Part shown: positions 26,935 to 35,853 of the stretch, piece by piece
Layout: each line of letters starts with the position of its first letter
Position numbering within the stretch: the first letter of the stretch is position 1
Origin: Aliiroseovarius sp. F47248L
GTDB taxonomy: Bacteria > Pseudomonadota > Alphaproteobacteria > Rhodobacterales > Rhodobacteraceae
NCBI RefSeq assembly: GCF_023016085.1
Contig: NZ_JALKBF010000001.1
Coordinates: 124,001-188,000, forward strand
DNA: 64,000 nt
Direction: 5' to 3'
The notes under the pieces: generated by a model
Database searches by the model: none
What the model was told of the DNA's origin: nothing
What the model saw: the letters and a program-made list of their open reading frames with translations, nothing else
Program-made: the position numbers and the translations under genes

Positions 26935-29397
26935 ATGTCTGCTGCAACAACTCTGACGTTGAAACTGGAAAACCTGTCTTGCGCGTCTTGCGTTGGCCGG
27001 GCCGAACGGGCTTTGACCGCCGTTGATGGTGTTGAAAGTGCGCCCGTCAATCTGGCAAATGAAACGGCGCGTGTGGCCTTTTCGGGTCCAGCGACAGCCA
27101 GCAAACTCACGGACGCGTTGGATCGCGCGGGATACCCTGCGCGGCGTGAGACGGTGGTGTTGGAAGTTGGGTCGATGACCTGTGCGTCCTGTGTAGGACG
27201 GGTTGAGCGTGTGTTGACTGGGACCCCCGGGGTGTTGGAAGCGCGGGTTAATCTGGCGTCAGAGCGTGCTTTCGTCACTTATCTGGCCGGTGCCATAAGC
27301 CCGGACGAGTTGGCCGCCAAAGTGTCGAAGGCAGGGTTTCCGACACATCCGCGCGCAGATGCAACCTCGAAAGGTCCCGGCGATAAGGAAGCCGAGGCAC
27401 AGGCTCTGAAACGCAAAGCCCTTTTGGCAGCGGCTCTTACCGCACCTGTGTTCATTCTTGAAATGGGCGGCCATGTATTCCCTGCGTTTCATCATTGGGT
27501 CGCGCGATCTATCGGCCTTGGCACATCCCATTGGATACAGCTTATTCTGACGAGTTTGGTGATGATTGGGCCGGGGCGCGTATTTTTTTCCAAAGGGGTG
27601 CCCGCCCTGTTGCATGGCGCGCCCGAAATGAACGCTCTGGTCGCGTTGGGCACGTCGGCGGCCTATTTTTATTCGGTCGTGTCGGTGCTGGCGCCGGGGA
27701 TTCTGCCAACCGGAACTGCGAATGTCTATTTCGAAGCAGCGGCGGTGATCATCGTCCTGATCCTGATTGGACGCTGGATGGAAGCGCGCGCCAAGGGGCG
27801 CACTGGTGAAGCGATCCGGGCGCTTGTGGCGCTGGCACCGAATGACGCATTGGTCGATGTCGATGGTCAAACCCTGACGCGTCCTGTGGCGCAGGTTGTT
27901 ACAGGTGAAGTTGTGGTGATCCGGCCCGGTGAACGCGTGCCACTGGATGGCGAGGTGATCGAAGGCGAAAGCTTGATCGACGAAAGCATGATCACCGGAG
28001 AGCCGGTGCCTGTGCCAAAGACCAAAGGCGACTGTGTGACCGGCGGCACCGTGAATGGAACCGGCGCTCTGAAAGCACGGGTCACGGCTGTTGGACCGGA
28101 CACGCTATTGTCGCAGATCGTGCGCATGGTCGAGGACGCACAGGGCGCGCGGTTGCCGATACAGGCGCTGGTTGACCGGATCACCGCGGTCTTTGTGCCC
28201 ATTGTCATGGGAATCGCCGCGCTGACGGTGGTGGTCTGGCTGTTGATTGGGCCAGACCCCGCGCTTGGACTTGCACTGGTTGCTGGGGTGTCCGTTTTGA
28301 TCATCGCCTGCCCCTGTGCGATGGGATTGGCGACGCCGACGTCAATCATGGTCGGAACAGGGCGCGCGGCGCAGTTGGGTGCATTATTCCGCCGTGGGGA
28401 TGCGTTGCAAACACTCCAATCTGCCGAAATCGTCGCCTTCGACAAAACCGGTACGCTGACGCAAGGTCGACCTGAAATGACCGCATTTGAGGCAGCGGAT
28501 GGCTTCAAAGACGAAGAAGTTCTGGCCATGGTTGCCGGAGCCGAGGCGCAAAGCGAGCACCCGCTGGCCCAAGCAATCCTACGTGGCGCGGAGGATCGTG
28601 GGGTGACACCTGCAAAAGTTCGCAATGTGCAAACGGTCACAGGGTTTGGTCTGCACGCAGAGATTGACGAAACGCAGATCCTTGTCGGTTCACAACAGTT
28701 CATGGCACGCGAGGATGTTCCATTAACCGATCTGGTTGATCGTGCGGATCCGATGCGGGCAAAAGGCCATACTGTGTTTTTCGTAGCGCTTGGTGGGCAA
28801 CTTGCCGCACTGATTGGGGTTGCGGACCCAATCAAGCCCGATACGGCGCCTGCCTTGGCTGCCCTGCGTGCTATGGGAAAACAGTTGGCCATGATCACCG
28901 GTGATGATCCCGCAACCGCTGCGGCGATTGGCCACCAACTTGGCATCGATCATGTGAATGCCGGTGTGTTACCCGATGGTAAAGTGGCCGCCGTCGAGGC
29001 GCTTCATAACAAATTTGGCAAGGTGGCTTTTGTCGGGGATGGTATCAATGATGCCCCTGCCTTGGCGCGAGCTGATGTTGGATTGGCCATCGGAACAGGC
29101 ACCGATGTGGCAATTGAAGCAGCGGATGTCGTATTGTCTTCAGGTGCCCTATCCGGTGTGGTGAACGCGTTCGAGATCAGCCGACGCACCATGACCAACA
29201 TTCGTCAAAACCTGTTCTGGGCCTTCGGGTACAACGTCCTATTGATCCCCGTGGCCGCTGGTGTGCTGTATCCTGTTTGGGGCATCCTCTTGTCGCCAAT
29301 GCTGGGGGCAGGGGCGATGGCCGCTTCCTCTGTGTTGGTGCTCACGAATGCGCTGCGCCTTCGGTTCGTCCGCCCCATTTTGGAGGATGCGACATGA
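26935..29397 (+). CDS. copA: Cu(I)-exporting P1B-type ATPase
   Basis: The 820-residue inner-membrane ATPase has two N-terminal HMA domains (motifs C-A-S-C in 'LSCASCVGR' and 'MTCASCVGR'), eight expected membrane helices and the Cu-site motif C-P-C at about residue 459. The catalytic 'DKTGT' has Asp at about 503; 'SEHPLA' (HP motif) and 'GDGINDAPAL' (about 702) follow. Together these define a P1B-1 Cu(I) exporter. The frame extends to a GTG at 26917, but GGAG at 26925-26928 is correctly spaced for the ATG at 26935. Transcription is probably from the CueR-type promoter. Its stop overlaps the regulator start (ATGA). Confidence 0.96.
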   Translation: MSAATTLTLKLENLSCASCVGRAERALTAVDGVESAPVNLANETARVAFSGPATASKLTDALDRAGYPARRETVVLEVGSMTCASCVGRVERVLTGTPGVLEARVNLASERAFVTYLAGAISPDELAAKVSKAGFPTHPRADATSKGPGDKEAEAQALKRKALLAAALTAPVFILEMGGHVFPAFHHWVARSIGLGTSHWIQLILTSLVMIGPGRVFFSKGVPALLHGAPEMNALVALGTSAAYFYSVVSVLAPGILPTGTANVYFEAAAVIIVLILIGRWMEARAKGRTGEAIRALVALAPNDALVDVDGQTLTRPVAQVVTGEVVVIRPGERVPLDGEVIEGESLIDESMITGEPVPVPKTKGDCVTGGTVNGTGALKARVTAVGPDTLLSQIVRMVEDAQGARLPIQALVDRITAVFVPIVMGIAALTVVVWLLIGPDPALGLALVAGVSVLIIACPCAMGLATPTSIMVGTGRAAQLGALFRRGDALQTLQSAEIVAFDKTGTLTQGRPEMTAFEAADGFKDEEVLAMVAGAEAQSEHPLAQAILRGAEDRGVTPAKVRNVQTVTGFGLHAEIDETQILVGSQQFMAREDVPLTDLVDRADPMRAKGHTVFFVALGGQLAALIGVADPIKPDTAPALAALRAMGKQLAMITGDDPATAAAIGHQLGIDHVNAGVLPDGKVAAVEALHNKFGKVAFVGDGINDAPALARADVGLAIGTGTDVAIEAADVVLSSGALSGVVNAFEISRRTMTNIRQNLFWAFGYNVLLIPVAAGVLYPVWGILLSPMLGAGAMAASSVLVLTNALRLRFVRPILEDAT

Positions 29398-29801
29398 ATA
29401 TTTCTGATGCCGCTCAACATGCTGGTCTGCCGGCGAAAACGATCCGATATTATGAAGATATCGGGCTGGTCGGACCCAATCGTGACACCAATGGCTATCG
29501 CGTTTTTTCCGAGCGGGAACTTCACAAACTGACATTTCTTGCACGATCCCGCGCGCTTGGTTTCTCGATCGAGGATTGCCGCGCTTTGTTGGCGCTCTAC
29601 GAAGATCAATCCCGCGCAAGCAGCGATGTGAAACGCATTGCCAAGGAACATCTGGATGAGATCGAGACGAAGATTGCTGACTTGGTGGCTATGCGGGATA
29701 CCTTGTCGGAACTGGTGCATGCCTGTTCAGGCGACGATCGGCCGGATTGCCCGATCTTAAAAGGGATCGAACACGCAAGTGGTCCAACCAAAAATTCTTG
29801 A
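29394..29801 (+). CDS. cueR: MerR-family copper regulator (CueR/HmrR)
   Basis: The 135-residue protein has a MerR winged HTH at the N-terminus ('AQHAGLPAKTIRYYEDIGLV'), a dimerisation coiled coil, and the C-terminal metal loop C-x7-C (C111 and C119 in 'HACSGDDRPDCP'). The two-Cys spacing is that of Cu(I)-sensing CueR/HmrR. The open frame extends upstream to 29277 inside copA, but the ATG at 29394 begins exactly at the MerR HTH and overlaps the copA stop. The regulator is therefore coupled to its own target, giving autoregulation. Confidence 0.93.
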   Translation: MNISDAAQHAGLPAKTIRYYEDIGLVGPNRDTNGYRVFSERELHKLTFLARSRALGFSIEDCRALLALYEDQSRASSDVKRIAKEHLDEIETKIADLVAMRDTLSELVHACSGDDRPDCPILKGIEHASGPTKNS

Positions 29802-29901
29802 GCCACATCAAAGACAGGCCATGTTTGCGCGTGCAGAAACGTGGCAGGAGGAGTTGTCGGCCCGCCCCGTCGGGTAAGCTATGTGCGAAGGACCAATCAG
29901 A

Positions 29902-32583
29902 ATGGACAAAAGCCCGCTCAGCCCTCTTTTCGATCCAAGATCTGTCGCCGTGTTCGGAGCCAGCCCGACCGGCAACTCCGTGGGGGCGCTGGTCTATGCC
30001 AACATTATGTCCGGTGGCTATGATGGTGCAATCTATCCGATCAATCCCAAATACAAGGCGATTGGTGACGTGGAGTGCTTTCGCAAAATCGCAGGGATCG
30101 CTGACGAAATTGATCTGGCCGTTATTGCAACCCCCGCCCGCACTGTCCCTGGCATCATGCGCGACTGCGCAGCGGCGGGTGTGAAAGCAGCAATCATTCT
30201 ATCGGCGGGGTTTGGCGATGGCGATCAGAAGGGGCGTGCTTATGAAACACAGGTCATGCACGAGGCCCGAAAAGTCGGCATTCGCGTTCTGGGACCAAAT
30301 TGCGTGGGGCTGGTGCGGCCATGGCTTGGATTGAATGCGACATTCCTGAAATCGCAGGCTCCGCAAGGACGGCTTGCGATGGTGTCGCAGTCGGGGGCCC
30401 TGATATCGGCCATTGCGGATTGGGCGGGACCACACCATTCAGGATTCTCGGCTATGGTATCACTGGGCAGTTCTCTGGATGTCGATATTGGCGACACGCT
30501 GGACTATCTGGTGAACGACCCAAAAACCGACGCGATTTTGCTGTATATTGAGGGCGTAAAGGACGCGCCAAACTTCATGTCAGCGATGCGCCGGGCTGCG
30601 CGTCTGAAGCCAGTGATTGTCTTGAAATCCGGTCGTCATAAGGACAGCGCGAAAGCGGCACACACACATACAGGCGCGTTGATCGGCTCAGATGATGTGT
30701 TTGACGCCGCTCTGGAACGTGTCGGAGCGGTACGGGTCAATACGTTGGGGCAATTGTTCGCCGCGGCCGAGCTTTTGGCCAACACCAAAAAGACATCTGG
30801 CGATCGGTTGTGCATCATCACCAACGGCGGTGGTGCGGGTGTACTGGCCGCAGACCGCGCGGGTGATCTGGGCCTAAACCTTCCATCCTTGTCTGAACCG
30901 ACGCGAAAAGCGTTGGACAAGGTGCTGCCTGCGTATTGGAGCCATGCCAACCCCGTCGACATTCTGGGCGATGCGACCCCCGACGCCTATGGCGCCGCGG
31001 TCAAAGCCGTGATTGCCGATCCCGAGGTTGATGGCATCCTTGTCCTTCTGACGCCGCAAGCCATGACCGATGCCACGGCCGCTGCGCAGGCGGTGAAGGA
31101 CGCTTTGCCCAAGCGCAACCGAAAACCGGTTCTTGCCTGCTGGTTGGGCGAGGATGTTGTTGCGGAAGGTCGTGTTTTACTGTCTGCGGCCGGGATATCC
31201 GTGTTTGAAACGCCAGAACGTGCAGTGGAAGGGTTTTCATACCTCACCCAGCATCACCGCAATCGGAAACTCTCTCTCGAAGTGCCGCGCGCACGCGCAT
31301 TTGAACAAGGTCTTGATCTGGACGGCGCACGGATGATCATCTCGAACGCATTGGCCGCCGGGCGACGCATCCTGTCAGACACCGAAAGCAAAGCTTTGCT
31401 GAGTGCGTTCAACATTCCGGTGAACCTGACGTTCGAGGCAAAGACCGCCAACGAAGCGTTGATCGCAGCCGAGACGGTTCGCTTTCCTGTGGCGATGAAA
31501 ATCTCATCGCCTGATGTTTCTCACAAGACAGATGTCGGCGGGGTGAAGATCAATGTGGCACATGCAGCATCCGTGACCCGCGCGTTTCACGAGATCATTG
31601 GCAGCGTCAAAAAAGCCTTGCCAGATGCCGAAGTTTCGGGCGTCACGGTCGAGGCAATGTCGCATATACGCCAAGCCCGCGAGCTTGTGATCGGGGCCAG
31701 CCGTGACCCGGTGTTTGGTCCGACGATACTGTTTGGTGCGGGCGGCACGATGGTCGAAGTTATGAAGGACAGCGCAGTTGCCTTGCCACCGTTAAATTCT
31801 GTTTTGTCCGAGCGCTTGATCAATCGCACCCGAGTGTCAAGGGCGCTGGACAGTTTCCGCGATTATGACCCCGTCAACCGGGCGGCGCTGGTCGATGTGC
31901 TGAAACGGATCTCGATCATCGTCAGTGAATTGCCCGAGATTGTCGAACTGGACATCAACCCGCTGTTTGCCGGGCCGGATGGGGTCTTAGCAGTGGATGC
32001 GCGCATTACCGTGGCGCGCCCGCCGTCCAATGATGGCCGCTATGATCACATGGCGATCCATCCCTATCCGCGCCACCTTGCACGGCAGACTTTCCTGCGT
32101 GATGGCACTCACCTGACCATCCGCCCGATCCGACCCGAAGACGCCGAAAACGAAAAGAAGTTTATGCGCGATCTGTCGGACGAGGCGAAGATGATGCGAT
32201 TCATGGGCTCGGTCAACGAGCTTAGCCCCGAGCTTCTGTCGCAGTTTACCCAGATCGACTATCGCCGGGAAATGGCGCTGGTCGCGATGGCCGACATTGA
32301 CGGCGTACCAGTTCAGGTCGGCGTGGCGCGATATGTAATCAATCCTGATTGGAAAAGCTGTGAGTTTGCCGTTGTGGTGTCGGATCGCATTCAAAATCAG
32401 GGTCTGGGCACGAAACTGATGAAAGGATTATTCACGGCGGCGCAGGACCACGGGTTGAAAGTGATTGAAGGCACGGTGCTGCGAAAAAATGCCCCGATGC
32501 TGCGTTTGATGAAGGATCTGGGCTTCACACAACGCCCCGACCCCGACGACCCTGACGTAGTGGTCGTCGAACGCGAACTTTAG
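29902..32583 (+). CDS. ADP-forming acyl-CoA synthetase-like protein fused to GNAT acetyltransferase (Pat/PatZ type)
   Basis: The 893-residue protein contains a CoA-binding domain (about 8-135), a ligase domain (about 145-460), an ATP-grasp domain (about 480-690) and a C-terminal GNAT domain (about 715-893, with Q-N-Q-G-L-G for acetyl-CoA). This layout is that of lysine acetyltransferases Pat/PatZ that tune acetyl-CoA synthetase. 'AHTHTGALIGS' (H256) matches the phospho-His motif of active ADP-forming synthetases, so synthetase activity may be retained. The start could be 29881; 29902 has AAGGA upstream. An HDAC-type deacetylase follows 25 nt later. Confidence 0.9.
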   Translation: MDKSPLSPLFDPRSVAVFGASPTGNSVGALVYANIMSGGYDGAIYPINPKYKAIGDVECFRKIAGIADEIDLAVIATPARTVPGIMRDCAAAGVKAAIILSAGFGDGDQKGRAYETQVMHEARKVGIRVLGPNCVGLVRPWLGLNATFLKSQAPQGRLAMVSQSGALISAIADWAGPHHSGFSAMVSLGSSLDVDIGDTLDYLVNDPKTDAILLYIEGVKDAPNFMSAMRRAARLKPVIVLKSGRHKDSAKAAHTHTGALIGSDDVFDAALERVGAVRVNTLGQLFAAAELLANTKKTSGDRLCIITNGGGAGVLAADRAGDLGLNLPSLSEPTRKALDKVLPAYWSHANPVDILGDATPDAYGAAVKAVIADPEVDGILVLLTPQAMTDATAAAQAVKDALPKRNRKPVLACWLGEDVVAEGRVLLSAAGISVFETPERAVEGFSYLTQHHRNRKLSLEVPRARAFEQGLDLDGARMIISNALAAGRRILSDTESKALLSAFNIPVNLTFEAKTANEALIAAETVRFPVAMKISSPDVSHKTDVGGVKINVAHAASVTRAFHEIIGSVKKALPDAEVSGVTVEAMSHIRQARELVIGASRDPVFGPTILFGAGGTMVEVMKDSAVALPPLNSVLSERLINRTRVSRALDSFRDYDPVNRAALVDVLKRISIIVSELPEIVELDINPLFAGPDGVLAVDARITVARPPSNDGRYDHMAIHPYPRHLARQTFLRDGTHLTIRPIRPEDAENEKKFMRDLSDEAKMMRFMGSVNELSPELLSQFTQIDYRREMALVAMADIDGVPVQVGVARYVINPDWKSCEFAVVVSDRIQNQGLGTKLMKGLFTAAQDHGLKVIEGTVLRKNAPMLRLMKDLGFTQRPDPDDPDVVVVEREL

Positions 32584-32608
32584 GCTGCGGTTCAGGAGAG
32601 GAGACCGA

Positions 32609-33532
32609 ATGCTATCCATCATATCGCACCCAGAGTGCCGAGAACACGATGCAGGCCCCCTGCACCCGGAAAGCAAGGCGCGGCTGGATGCGATCAACAA
32701 TCAGCTGATCATGTCCGGCATGGATTACGTTGTGCGCCATCGCGATGCGCCGCTTGTCGACCGGGTACAGTTGGAACGAGTGCATGACCGCGATTATCTG
32801 GACCGGGTCTATGCGCTGGCACCGGGGCAGGGGATGCAAAGCGTCGAAGTTGATGGTGACACCGTGATGAGCCCGGGCACACTACGCGCGGCCGAGCGCG
32901 CCGCTGGTGCCGGTGTGCTGGGCGTTGATCTGGTGATGGCGAACGAAGCCAATCCAGTCTTCTGCATGATCCGCCCTCCCGGTCACCACGCCGAACGCGA
33001 CAAGGCGATGGGTTTTTGTTTGTTCAATAATATCGCGGTTGCCGCGGCGCATGCGCTTGAGGCGCATGGGTTGAAACGCGTAGCGATCATTGACTTCGAT
33101 GTGCACCACGGAAACGGGACTGAAGAGATTTTCAAGACCGAACCGCGCGTTCTGTTCTGCTCCAGCTTTCAGCATCCGTTCTATCCGTTCACAGGGCACG
33201 AGAAGGAAACCGACAACCTCGTTGACATTCCCCTGTCCGCAGGCGCTGGAAGTGCGGAATTTCGCGAAGCCGTCAGTGCACATTGGTTGCCGCATCTCAG
33301 GGATTTCAAACCAGAGTTTGTTCTGATCTCGGCCGGTTTTGACGCGCATGTGGCGGATGATATGTCTAGTGTGCAACTGACGGATGCTGACTATGAATGG
33401 GTCACGCGCGAGCTGAAGGCGGTGGCAGACGAGTTTGCCGGGGGGCGTATCGTTTCGATGTTGGAAGGCGGATACGAACCGGATGTTCTGGCGCGGTCCG
33501 TCGTTAAACACTTGAACGTGCTTTTGGGCTGA
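32609..33532 (+). CDS. Histone-deacetylase-family (AcuC-like) deacetylase
   Basis: The 307-residue Zn-dependent hydrolase has the HDAC landmarks in order: 'RPPGHHAE' (H126, H127), 'IDFDVHHGNGT' with zinc ligands D164 and H166, 'SAGFDAH', and the catalytic-Tyr motif 'EGGYEP'. Bacterial members deacetylate proteins (AcuC on acetyl-CoA synthetase) or polyamines. An AGGAGAGGAG ribosome site precedes the ATG. It lies 25 nt after the Pat-type acetyltransferase on the same strand, so the two probably form an acetylation/deacetylation pair. It ends directly against the convergent oxidoreductase gene. Confidence 0.93.
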   Translation: MLSIISHPECREHDAGPLHPESKARLDAINNQLIMSGMDYVVRHRDAPLVDRVQLERVHDRDYLDRVYALAPGQGMQSVEVDGDTVMSPGTLRAAERAAGAGVLGVDLVMANEANPVFCMIRPPGHHAERDKAMGFCLFNNIAVAAAHALEAHGLKRVAIIDFDVHHGNGTEEIFKTEPRVLFCSSFQHPFYPFTGHEKETDNLVDIPLSAGAGSAEFREAVSAHWLPHLRDFKPEFVLISAGFDAHVADDMSSVQLTDADYEWVTRELKAVADEFAGGRIVSMLEGGYEPDVLARSVVKHLNVLLG

Positions 33533-34606
33533 TCAGCTGAACCGCGCAGGGCTGAGCGTCGTGACCGTTGCCGAATCCAGTTCCGACGGGGTTCCTGCGA
33601 CAATATCTGCAAGCAATCGTGATGCAGCAGGGCAGGTCTGAAACCCGTATCCACCCTGACCAGCGAACCACAAGAACTCTGCGTCCTGCGGGGATGGCCC
33701 GATGACGAGATTGCGGTCGGGTGCAAAACTGCGCAAGCCCGCCCAGTTGGTGATCATCCGTGTAACCGGTTCCGTCACCAGATTTTCGTAGCGGGTCAAA
33801 CCCTCCGCCAGAACCATGTCATCCGCCCATGCGTCCTGCGGTTCGACCGGATCGGCATCCGCGGGCGACACAATCAGGGCACCTGCATCGGGTTTGGCAT
33901 ACCAGCTTTCTCCTGCACCCATGAACATCGGCCAACGCGACACGTCACAGTCGTCAGGCGCCGGAATGCGCGCCATGGATCGACGATAAGGCTGAATGCC
34001 AATCGGTGCGATCCCCGCCAGCGTGGCAATCTGATCGACCCAGGCTCCGGCGGCGTTGACCAGCGTCTTTGCGGCGAAGGTGCCTATCGGGGTCGTGACC
34101 TCCCACCCCGCGCCAAGACGGGAGATTTTCTGAACGACTGCGCCTGTGACGACCTGACCATTTGAGCGAACTTCACGGGCGAAATTCTGGACCAACAGAT
34201 CTGTGTCGATGTCCCATGCATCGGTGTGGTAGCCAGCACCAACCATGGTTTCGGGGTTCAGGATCGGCACCAGCGCTTGCGCCTCCTCGAACGAAATCGC
34301 CTGCATGTTCATCGTTGTCAGGTCCTGCGCCAATAGGTCTTCTTGTCCCTTTCGGGCGACGATCATCAACCCGCGAGGGCTTAGCACACCGCCATTGGCG
34401 GTTACATGGTGGTGACGCGAGGCGCGGTTCAACTCGATCACGCTGGGTGCGCCATAGCTTTCTTCAAACATCGCTGCAGAACGGCCGGATGCGTGATACG
34501 CCAGTGCGTTCTCGGCTTCCAACAACGTGACGGTTCCAAGGTGCGACAAACGCGCACCGGCTGAAACGCCTGCAACGCCGCCGCCGATTACTATGAAATC
34601 CTGCAT
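33533..34606 (-). CDS. FAD-dependent oxidoreductase (DAO/DadA-like)
   Basis: The 357-residue protein starts with the Rossmann motif 'IVIGGGVAGVSAGARLSHLG' for FAD binding and belongs by its layout to the D-amino-acid oxidase/glycine oxidase family. 'ASGRSAAMF' follows the Rossmann segment as in that family, and the C-terminal region has 'FLWFAGQGGYGFQTCPAASRLLAD'. Members oxidise D-amino acids, glycine, sarcosine or related amines. No partner gene fixes the substrate. Its stop is adjacent to that of the deacetylase with no gap. Confidence 0.88.
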   Translation of the reverse strand: MQDFIVIGGGVAGVSAGARLSHLGTVTLLEAENALAYHASGRSAAMFEESYGAPSVIELNRASRHHHVTANGGVLSPRGLMIVARKGQEDLLAQDLTTMNMQAISFEEAQALVPILNPETMVGAGYHTDAWDIDTDLLVQNFAREVRSNGQVVTGAVVQKISRLGAGWEVTTPIGTFAAKTLVNAAGAWVDQIATLAGIAPIGIQPYRRSMARIPAPDDCDVSRWPMFMGAGESWYAKPDAGALIVSPADADPVEPQDAWADDMVLAEGLTRYENLVTEPVTRMITNWAGLRSFAPDRNLVIGPSPQDAEFLWFAGQGGYGFQTCPAASRLLADIVAGTPSELDSATVTTLSPARFS

Positions 34607-34713
34607 CTCAGCTTCCTCGACTCATTGGTCAAATACTCAGCGCAACACTTGCACGCTGCCATCGGGAAGCAAAGGATTGGAATGTCAAAACCATTTGGGC
34701 ACATATATCGGAC

Positions 34714-34749
34714 GATCAAAAGAAAAGACCTCGCCCAACGGCGAGGTCT
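34714..34749 (-). terminator. Terminator of the xdh/BMP-transporter operon
   Basis: Reading the minus strand, AGACCTCGCC and GGCGAGGTCT (arms at 34740-34749 and 34726-34735) form a 10-bp stem with a 4-base loop, followed by TTTTCTTTTGATC. It lies just past the binding-protein stop at 34773. Confidence 0.85.
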
Positions 34750-34772
34750 GATGGTTCCAAGTGATCCGTAGA

Positions 34773-35852
34773 TCAGCTGGATGGGATTTCGCCCTCGATG
34801 CCTTCGACATAGAAGTTCATGCCAGCCAGCGTCCCGTCATCTGCGGTCTCACCTTCGGCAAGCCAGGCTGATCCGTCTTGCTTGTTCAGCGGGCCGGTGA
34901 AGGCGTGGTATTCGCCCGAACCCAGCGCGTCACGCAGCGCTTCGGCTTCGGCCTTCACGTCGGCAGGCACGGCGTCCGTGATCTCGCCGATGCCAACCAT
35001 GCCAGAACCGATGCCGTCCCATGTGGAAACGCTTTCCCATGTTCCATCCATGACGGCTTTGGTGCGCGCGATGTAATAGGGTGCCCAGTTGTCGATGATC
35101 GACGACACACGCGGCATTGGTGCATAGTCGGCCATATCCGAAGCCTGACCGAAGGTGATGATGTTCCCGGCTTCCTGAGCGGCAGCTTGTGGGGCGGTCG
35201 AATCCGTGTGTTGCAGGATCACGTCAGCGCCTTGTTCGATCAGGGCCTTGGCGGCGTCTGCTTCTTTGGCCGGATCAAACCAAGTGTAGGCCCAGATGAT
35301 CTTGAACTGAACGTCCGGGTTCACCTTCTTGGCGTGGATATAGGCCGAGTTGATGCCACGGATAACTTCCGGGATCGGGAATGACGCGATGTAGCCGATG
35401 ATGTTCGACTTGGTCATCTTGCCAGCGATATGGCCCTGAACGGCGCGACCTTCATAGAAACGTGCGGAATAGGCCGACACGTTCGGCGCTGTCTTATAGC
35501 CGGTGGCGTGTTCAAACTTGATGTCCGGGAACTTCTCGGCCACGGCCACGGTCGCGTCCATATAACCAAACGACGTGGTGAAGATCAGGTCTGCACCCGC
35601 CAGCGCCATTTGCGTGATCGCACGCTCGGCGTCTGCACCTTCCGGCACGCTTTCTTGATAGATCGTTTCGACGCTATCGCCGAACTCTTCTTCTACGGCC
35701 AGACGGCCTTGGTTGTGTTCGTAGGTCCAACCACCGTCGCCGACGGGGCCGACGAAAATAAAGCCGACCTTTGTCTTGTCTTGGGCCTGGGCCGCACCGG
35801 CCAGGCCAGCCGCCAAGGCCACACCGGCCAATAGTGTTTTTACTGCACGCAT
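34773..35852 (-). CDS. BMP-family (PnrA-like) ABC transporter binding protein
   Basis: The 359-residue protein has a signal peptide (MRAVKTLLAGVALAAGLAGAAQAQ) and a BMP/PnrA body with 'VGFIFVGPVGDGGWTYEHNQG' and 'FTTSFGYMD'. The family delivers nucleosides or purines to YufPQO/NupABC importers. Its frame extends upstream to 35966, but that extension overlaps the channel gene, and the ATG at 35852 opens the signal peptide behind a GGGAG site. It is the last gene of the xdh-linked operon. The neighbouring xanthine dehydrogenase makes purines or nucleosides the likely cargo. Confidence 0.93.
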   Translation of the reverse strand: MRAVKTLLAGVALAAGLAGAAQAQDKTKVGFIFVGPVGDGGWTYEHNQGRLAVEEEFGDSVETIYQESVPEGADAERAITQMALAGADLIFTTSFGYMDATVAVAEKFPDIKFEHATGYKTAPNVSAYSARFYEGRAVQGHIAGKMTKSNIIGYIASFPIPEVIRGINSAYIHAKKVNPDVQFKIIWAYTWFDPAKEADAAKALIEQGADVILQHTDSTAPQAAAQEAGNIITFGQASDMADYAPMPRVSSIIDNWAPYYIARTKAVMDGTWESVSTWDGIGSGMVGIGEITDAVPADVKAEAEALRDALGSGEYHAFTGPLNKQDGSAWLAEGETADDGTLAGMNFYVEGIEGEIPSS

Positions 35853-35853
35853 A

